DNA of 8,176 nucleotides from a bacterium (GTDB lineage: Bacteria > UBP15 > UBA6099 > DSWB01), in assembly GCA_020061125.1 (NCBI GenBank), contig JAGUYV010000476.1:1-8176 (forward strand). The letters are read 5' to 3'. Of the stretch, positions 5,889 to 8,176 are shown one piece after another. Positions within the stretch are counted from its first letter, which is position 1. Each line of letters starts with the position of its first letter. The position numbers and the translations under genes are program-made. The notes under the pieces are model-generated. The model saw only the letters and a program-made list of their open reading frames with translations. It was not told where the DNA came from and made no database searches.

Positions 5889-5925
5889 TTTTTATAAAAA
5901 TGCGATAATTAAAAATGCATTTTTA
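5889..5925. promoter_or_regulatory. Paired AT-rich palindromes at the dsr transcription start (putative operators)
   Basis: Two perfect palindromes, TTTTTATAAAAA (5889-5900) and TAAAAATGCATTTTTA (5910-5925), have centres 23 bp apart, about two helical turns. The half-site AAAAATGC occurs at 5896-5903 and 5911-5918, and inverted within the second palindrome. They lie directly downstream of the -10 and cover the predicted start site, a classic place for repressor binding. The adjacent HTH regulator is the obvious candidate ligand, but this is inference. Confidence 0.5.
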
Positions 5926-5934
5926 CATTGAATG

Positions 5935-5963
5935 TGTATAACACACGGCACAAGGGCCGTCAA
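5935..5963 (-). promoter_or_regulatory. Sigma70-type promoter of the regulator-dsr operon
   Basis: On the minus strand TTGACG (5958-5963) and TATACA (5935-5940) are separated by exactly 17 bp. The -10 overlaps the dyad TGTGT-ATA-ACACA (5933-5945), and GTGTATA is repeated 30 bp apart at 5934-5940 and 5964-5970, bracketing the promoter. Transcription would start near 5928, giving a leader of about 115 nt before the HTH gene. It is the only convincing promoter found for dsrAB. Confidence 0.6.
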
Positions 5964-6305
5964 GTGTATATCCAAAAACACAATCGCCGGATTTTTCTTT
6001 ATCTATCGGGTTTTTCAAGAATTATGAGATAAATTTCACACATTCGGATTTCATGCGTTTGCGATCCCCGTATTGCTTCCGTATCCAATTTCATATCATA
6101 TCGTGGATGTATATCAGAAAATACTACTGGAACGAGCGCTTGCTGCGTCTCCGCCATTGATGGTTGCCAACTCCCGATTTCATCAGCACGCCATTAATCA
6201 ATATTTTCTACATTTTATAATAATTTCGCTATTCGGAATAGGCGATTTTTTTTATGTTATTCTGTTTTGAAATCACAAGAAAATGGATTGGCGGTTATGG
6301 ACTGT
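5964..6305. other. AT-rich intergenic region upstream of the dsr promoter
   Basis: This stretch is much more AT-rich than the genes around it. Open frames here (for example TTG 6073 to 6270, plus) lack a ribosome binding site and any recognisable motif. CGATTTCAT-like words recur at 6047, 6176 and near 5880. A plus-strand terminator lies at 6227-6253. A regulatory region or a small RNA gene is possible; nothing firmer can be supported. Confidence 0.5.
6227..6253 (+). terminator. Orphan intrinsic terminator on the plus strand
   Basis: CGCTATT pairs with AATAGGCG (one bulged G) around a CGG loop, followed by A and eight Ts. This is a standard Rho-independent terminator on the plus strand, yet no plus-strand gene lies upstream in this window. 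In the other direction the stem is followed by an A/T-rich, T-poor tail, so it is less convincing for the SRPBCC operon. Confidence 0.5.
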
Positions 6306-6332
6306 GAAACAAACCGGAGCGCGGCGCACCGG
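6306..6332 (-). terminator. Intrinsic terminator of the SRPBCC operon
   Basis: In the minus-strand transcript, 12 nt after the stop of the second SRPBCC gene, CCGG-T-GCG pairs with CGC-T-CCGG (6314-6332, one T-T mismatch) around a 3-nt loop. It is followed at once by TTTGTTTC (6306-6313). The GC-rich stem and T-rich tail fit Rho-independent termination. Confidence 0.55.
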
Positions 6333-6344
6333 ACCGGCTGCGGG

Positions 6345-7133
6345 TCAACGCGCCTTTTTCTCGGACGCGCGCTTGATTTGCTCCACATAAATCATGGCGT
6401 TTGCCAGACTCACGGCGATTTGAAGGCTGGGAGAACGCTCGACCATGTGCTTGGCCAACGCGCCCGCGGTTTTGAAATCGCTGTAGGCGTCGTAAAACAG
6501 AATGGTTCGCTTGCCGCCCTTGGCCGGAACCAGTTCCCAGGCGCCGTTCAGCCCCTTGCCTTTATCCCCCGTGGTCTCGAATTCCATGCGCTTGCCGGCG
6601 TCCATGGTATAGGCGAGCGTGTAATCGGAGGTGAGGTTCACCGGCCCGGCTTTGAGCAGAGACATTTTGAAACTCACGGTTGCGCCTTTGTCCGTTTTGT
6701 TCTTGACTTTCACGCCCGTGCATTCGCGGATGTATTTGGTGTAATTTTCGAAATCCGTAAGAACGGCCCAGACTTTGTCCGGCGCCGCATCCACGATCAT
6801 GCCGACTACGGCGCGCTCGCCGCCCGCGCGGTCAATGTATGCGAACTTGTCTGTGCCCACCATTTTGGTGAGTGCGGCTTCGTTCATGCCCCTCCAGAAA
6901 GGGTTTTTAGGCGCAGCGGCTCGCGCATCGAGCGCGCCTGTCAGCAGCACGGCGGCAAACATGACGGCGGCGGTGAGGCTTTTGAAACTGCCGGACGGCC
7001 GCAAAAAGCAGGTACAGGCACGCGGAAAAGCGCCGCGTTCCCAGTCCCTGTATTTTGCTGTGCTTGCGCCTTTTACGCAGCTTTTTTGGAAGGGCGGCAG
7101 CCCCGCGAGTGACGAAATATATATCCGTTTCAT
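6345..7133 (-). CDS. Exported SRPBCC/START-like domain protein (second of tandem pair)
   Basis: With the start at ATG 7133 the protein has 262 residues. A hydrophobic export signal (SLTAAVMFAAVLLTGALDARA) sits about 50 residues in, which is unusually far from the start. It is followed by an SRPBCC-type lipid/hydrophobic-ligand-binding fold: VDAAPDKVWAVLTDFENYTK then YIRECTGVKV, and GAWELVPAKGGKRTILFYDA near the end. The COQ10/polyketide-cyclase-like pattern is clear, but the ligand is unknown. ATG 7133 is chosen because GAGGTG lies about 7 nt upstream; GTG 7139 is two codons longer. An internal TTG about 13 codons before the signal core would give a normal signal peptide but lacks a ribosome binding site. 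The long Cys-containing leader (CVKG, CTCF) is odd; a frameshift at the A6 run (7082-7087) is one explanation. It starts 55 bp after its paralog and likely shares its operon. Confidence 0.72.
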   Translation of the reverse strand: MKRIYISSLAGLPPFQKSCVKGASTAKYRDWERGAFPRACTCFLRPSGSFKSLTAAVMFAAVLLTGALDARAAAPKNPFWRGMNEAALTKMVGTDKFAYIDRAGGERAVVGMIVDAAPDKVWAVLTDFENYTKYIRECTGVKVKNKTDKGATVSFKMSLLKAGPVNLTSDYTLAYTMDAGKRMEFETTGDKGKGLNGAWELVPAKGGKRTILFYDAYSDFKTAGALAKHMVERSPSLQIAVSLANAMIYVEQIKRASEKKAR

Positions 7134-7188
7134 TCTCACACCTCTTTTTGTGTTGTTTTCCGGGAGCGCCAGATCGAGCCGGGCGCCT

Positions 7189-7830
7189 TTACTTCTTCTC
7201 CGCTTTCTTGCGCACGGCCTGGGCCAGCATCACGGCGCTGGACAGGTTGATGGCGGTTTCCGTGGCCGGCTGGTTGTCGAGCGCTGTTTTGGCGATGGGG
7301 CTGGCGGATTTGAGATTCGAGGTGATGCCGTAAATCACGATGGTCTTTTTGCCGCCGTCCGCGGGCTTCAACTCCCAGTATCCGCTGACATCCTTGACCT
7401 TGCCGCTCACCCATTCGATCTTCACATGTTTGGGCCGGGTTTTGGTGACCTTGAGCGTATAGTCCGTGGCAATCTTGAGGGGACCGAAATCCACCACCGT
7501 GACCTCGAACCACACATGAACCACATTCTTGCCCTTGGGCGTGACTTTCACATCCGTGACCTCGGGCATGAGCTTGCCGTAGTTCTCGTAGTCCACGATG
7601 ATGTCGAACACTTTTTCCGGAGGCGCGGCCACCAGAAATCCGATGGTCGCCATCTCGATGGCCCCCGCTCTGTTCACGCCCACCAGATCGCCTTTGTCGA
7701 GCAGTTTCTTCATAGTTGCGGCGTCGAGCTTTTTCCACGACGGCTCGCCCATGGTCGCGGCGCGCGCCTGGCCGCAGGCCGCCAGCGCGAACGCCAGCGC
7801 CAGAATCCATTTCATGCTCCGGTTGCTCAT
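7189..7830 (-). CDS. Exported SRPBCC/START-like domain protein (first of tandem pair)
   Basis: The 213-residue protein starts MSNRSMKWILALAFALAACG, a signal peptide with either a lipobox (L16-A17-A18-C19) or signal peptidase I cleavage after QARA (24). It should therefore be periplasmic or a membrane-anchored lipoprotein. The mature part is an SRPBCC fold: APPEKVFDIIVDYENYGK then LMPEVTDVKV, and GYWELKPADGGKKTIVIYG. It is clearly paralogous to the next gene in motif order and spacing. ATG 7830 is preferred because GGGGGGAT lies about 6 nt upstream; the earlier ATG 7896 would place 22 unneeded residues before the signal, and MKW at 7815 has a poorly spaced site. A hydrophobic-ligand carrier or cell-envelope role is inferred. 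Link to sulfite reduction is not supported beyond proximity. Confidence 0.75.
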   Translation of the reverse strand: MSNRSMKWILALAFALAACGQARAATMGEPSWKKLDAATMKKLLDKGDLVGVNRAGAIEMATIGFLVAAPPEKVFDIIVDYENYGKLMPEVTDVKVTPKGKNVVHVWFEVTVVDFGPLKIATDYTLKVTKTRPKHVKIEWVSGKVKDVSGYWELKPADGGKKTIVIYGITSNLKSASPIAKTALDNQPATETAINLSSAVMLAQAVRKKAEKK

Positions 7831-7842
7831 GCGCAATCCCCC

Positions 7843-7875
7843 CGCACGCCCGTGCGCCGCGAAAACCCGGAACCG
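7843..7875 (-). promoter_or_regulatory. Hairpins in the SRPBCC operon leader
   Basis: CGCAC-GCCC-GTGCG (7843-7856) forms a 5-bp stem directly upstream of the ribosome binding site of the first SRPBCC gene. Just before it, nested CCGG repeats near 7866-7886 can pair and are followed in the minus-strand transcript by TTTTC. A leader attenuator or translation control is possible, though GC-rich DNA forms such stems often. Confidence 0.3.
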
Positions 7876-7925
7876 GCCCAAGCCGGGCCTGTTCACGATT
7901 GCGCACTGGCGGAATGTTTATTGGG

Positions 7926-7954
7926 ATTGTACCCGCGCGCGGGGCGCTTGTCGA
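7926..7954 (-). promoter_or_regulatory. Sigma70-type promoter of the SRPBCC operon
   Basis: On the minus strand TCGACA (7949-7954) and TACAAT (7926-7931) each match five of six consensus positions and are spaced by exactly 17 bp. Transcription would begin near 7919, about 90 nt before ATG 7830. The promoter diverges from birA. Confidence 0.6.
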
Positions 7955-7983
7955 GATCCGGAACTCTGTTTCACGCGATGGGC

Positions 7984-7989
7984 TATAAT
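7984..7989 (+). promoter_or_regulatory. Candidate -10 element for birA
   Basis: A perfect TATAAT lies on the plus strand 65 nt before the birA start. The -35 position (GAACTC at 7961-7966) does not match consensus and no extended TGn is present, so support is limited. Confidence 0.25.
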
Positions 7990-8054
7990 GGAATTTGTGA
8001 TATGCGCATGGGGATGCGTATTGACAGTAAAACCGGGTGCGGAGGCGCATGGGA

Positions 8055-8176
8055 ATGAACGCCGGGGCGTTGCAGGCGCGGCTCAAGACGCGGCATCTTG
8101 GCCGCGCGCTCGAAACGCATGAATCGCTTCCCTCGACAAACGCGGCGGCGCGCGCGGCGGCGCGCGATGGCGCGCC
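8055..8176 (+). CDS. birA: Biotin--[acetyl-CoA-carboxylase] ligase, N-terminal part (cut by window edge)
   Basis: Forty codons are visible: MNAGALQARLKTRHLGRALE followed by THESLPSTNAAARAAARDGA. The pattern LKTRxLG...xESxxSTNxxA...A...GA is the start of the biotin-protein ligase catalytic domain, where the STN motif helps bind biotin. The enzyme makes biotinyl-5'-AMP and transfers biotin to the carrier lysine of carboxylases. STN falls at residues 27-29, so there is no room for the N-terminal HTH of E. coli BirA; this should be a monofunctional enzyme that does not regulate transcription itself. Start 8055 is chosen because GGAGG (8041-8045) is 9 nt away; ATG 8049, in frame two codons earlier, is only 3 nt from it. 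It is divergent from the SRPBCC operon. The Ala/Arg-rich stretch reflects high GC. Confidence 0.82.
   Translation, partial: MNAGALQARLKTRHLGRALETHESLPSTNAAARAAARDGA

Noticed and set aside
6073-6270. 65-codon plus-strand frame with a hydrophobic C-terminus
   Set aside because: TTG start, no ribosome binding site, and it runs through a strong terminator; the hydrophobicity comes from AT-rich codons.
6775-8058. 427-codon plus-strand open frame across both SRPBCC genes
   Set aside because: Low-complexity Arg/His/Gly-rich translation running through a promoter and two clear genes on the other strand.

Overview
The window most likely comes from a dissimilatory sulfate- or sulfite-reducing bacterium, probably in Desulfobacterota. 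Its core is a minus-strand dsr gene cluster running right to left: an HTH/Cys-rich regulator (5813-5331), dsrA (5305-4049), dsrB (4049-2961), dsrN (2876-1383), dsrC (1354-1037) and a 2[4Fe-4S] ferredoxin (728-540). From memory of Desulfovibrio DsrA, the roughly 20-residue insertion near its N-terminus is missing here. That points to a lineage outside Desulfovibrionales, but no alignment was run.

Together these genes form a sulfite-reduction module. DsrAB reduces sulfite at siroheme-[4Fe-4S]. DsrN should amidate the siroheme carboxylates. DsrC, with both redox cysteines, takes away sulfur as the trisulfide. The ferredoxin is a likely electron carrier. The small activator gene dsrD, usually directly after dsrB, is absent from that position and from the whole window; an 84-bp spacer with a perfect 10-bp hairpin sits there instead. 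A good sigma70-type promoter (TTGACG-N17-TATACA, 5963-5935) precedes the regulator gene, and two AT-rich palindromes lie at the predicted start of transcription. This suggests a dedicated, perhaps autoregulated, control of the dsr operon.

To the right (6345-7830, minus strand) is a two-gene operon of exported SRPBCC/START-like paralogs with its own promoter and intrinsic terminator. Reading right from 8055 is the start of a biotin-protein ligase (birA) cut by the window edge. At the left edge (136-1, minus) is the start of a PIG-L/LmbE-type deacetylase with its own promoter.

The 403-bp gap between the ferredoxin and the PIG-L gene is unusually rich in inverted repeats, including a nested 121-bp structure (242-362). 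The 300-bp AT-rich stretch upstream of the dsr promoter carries an orphan plus-strand terminator. No rRNA, tRNA, CRISPR array, transposase or phage gene was seen.
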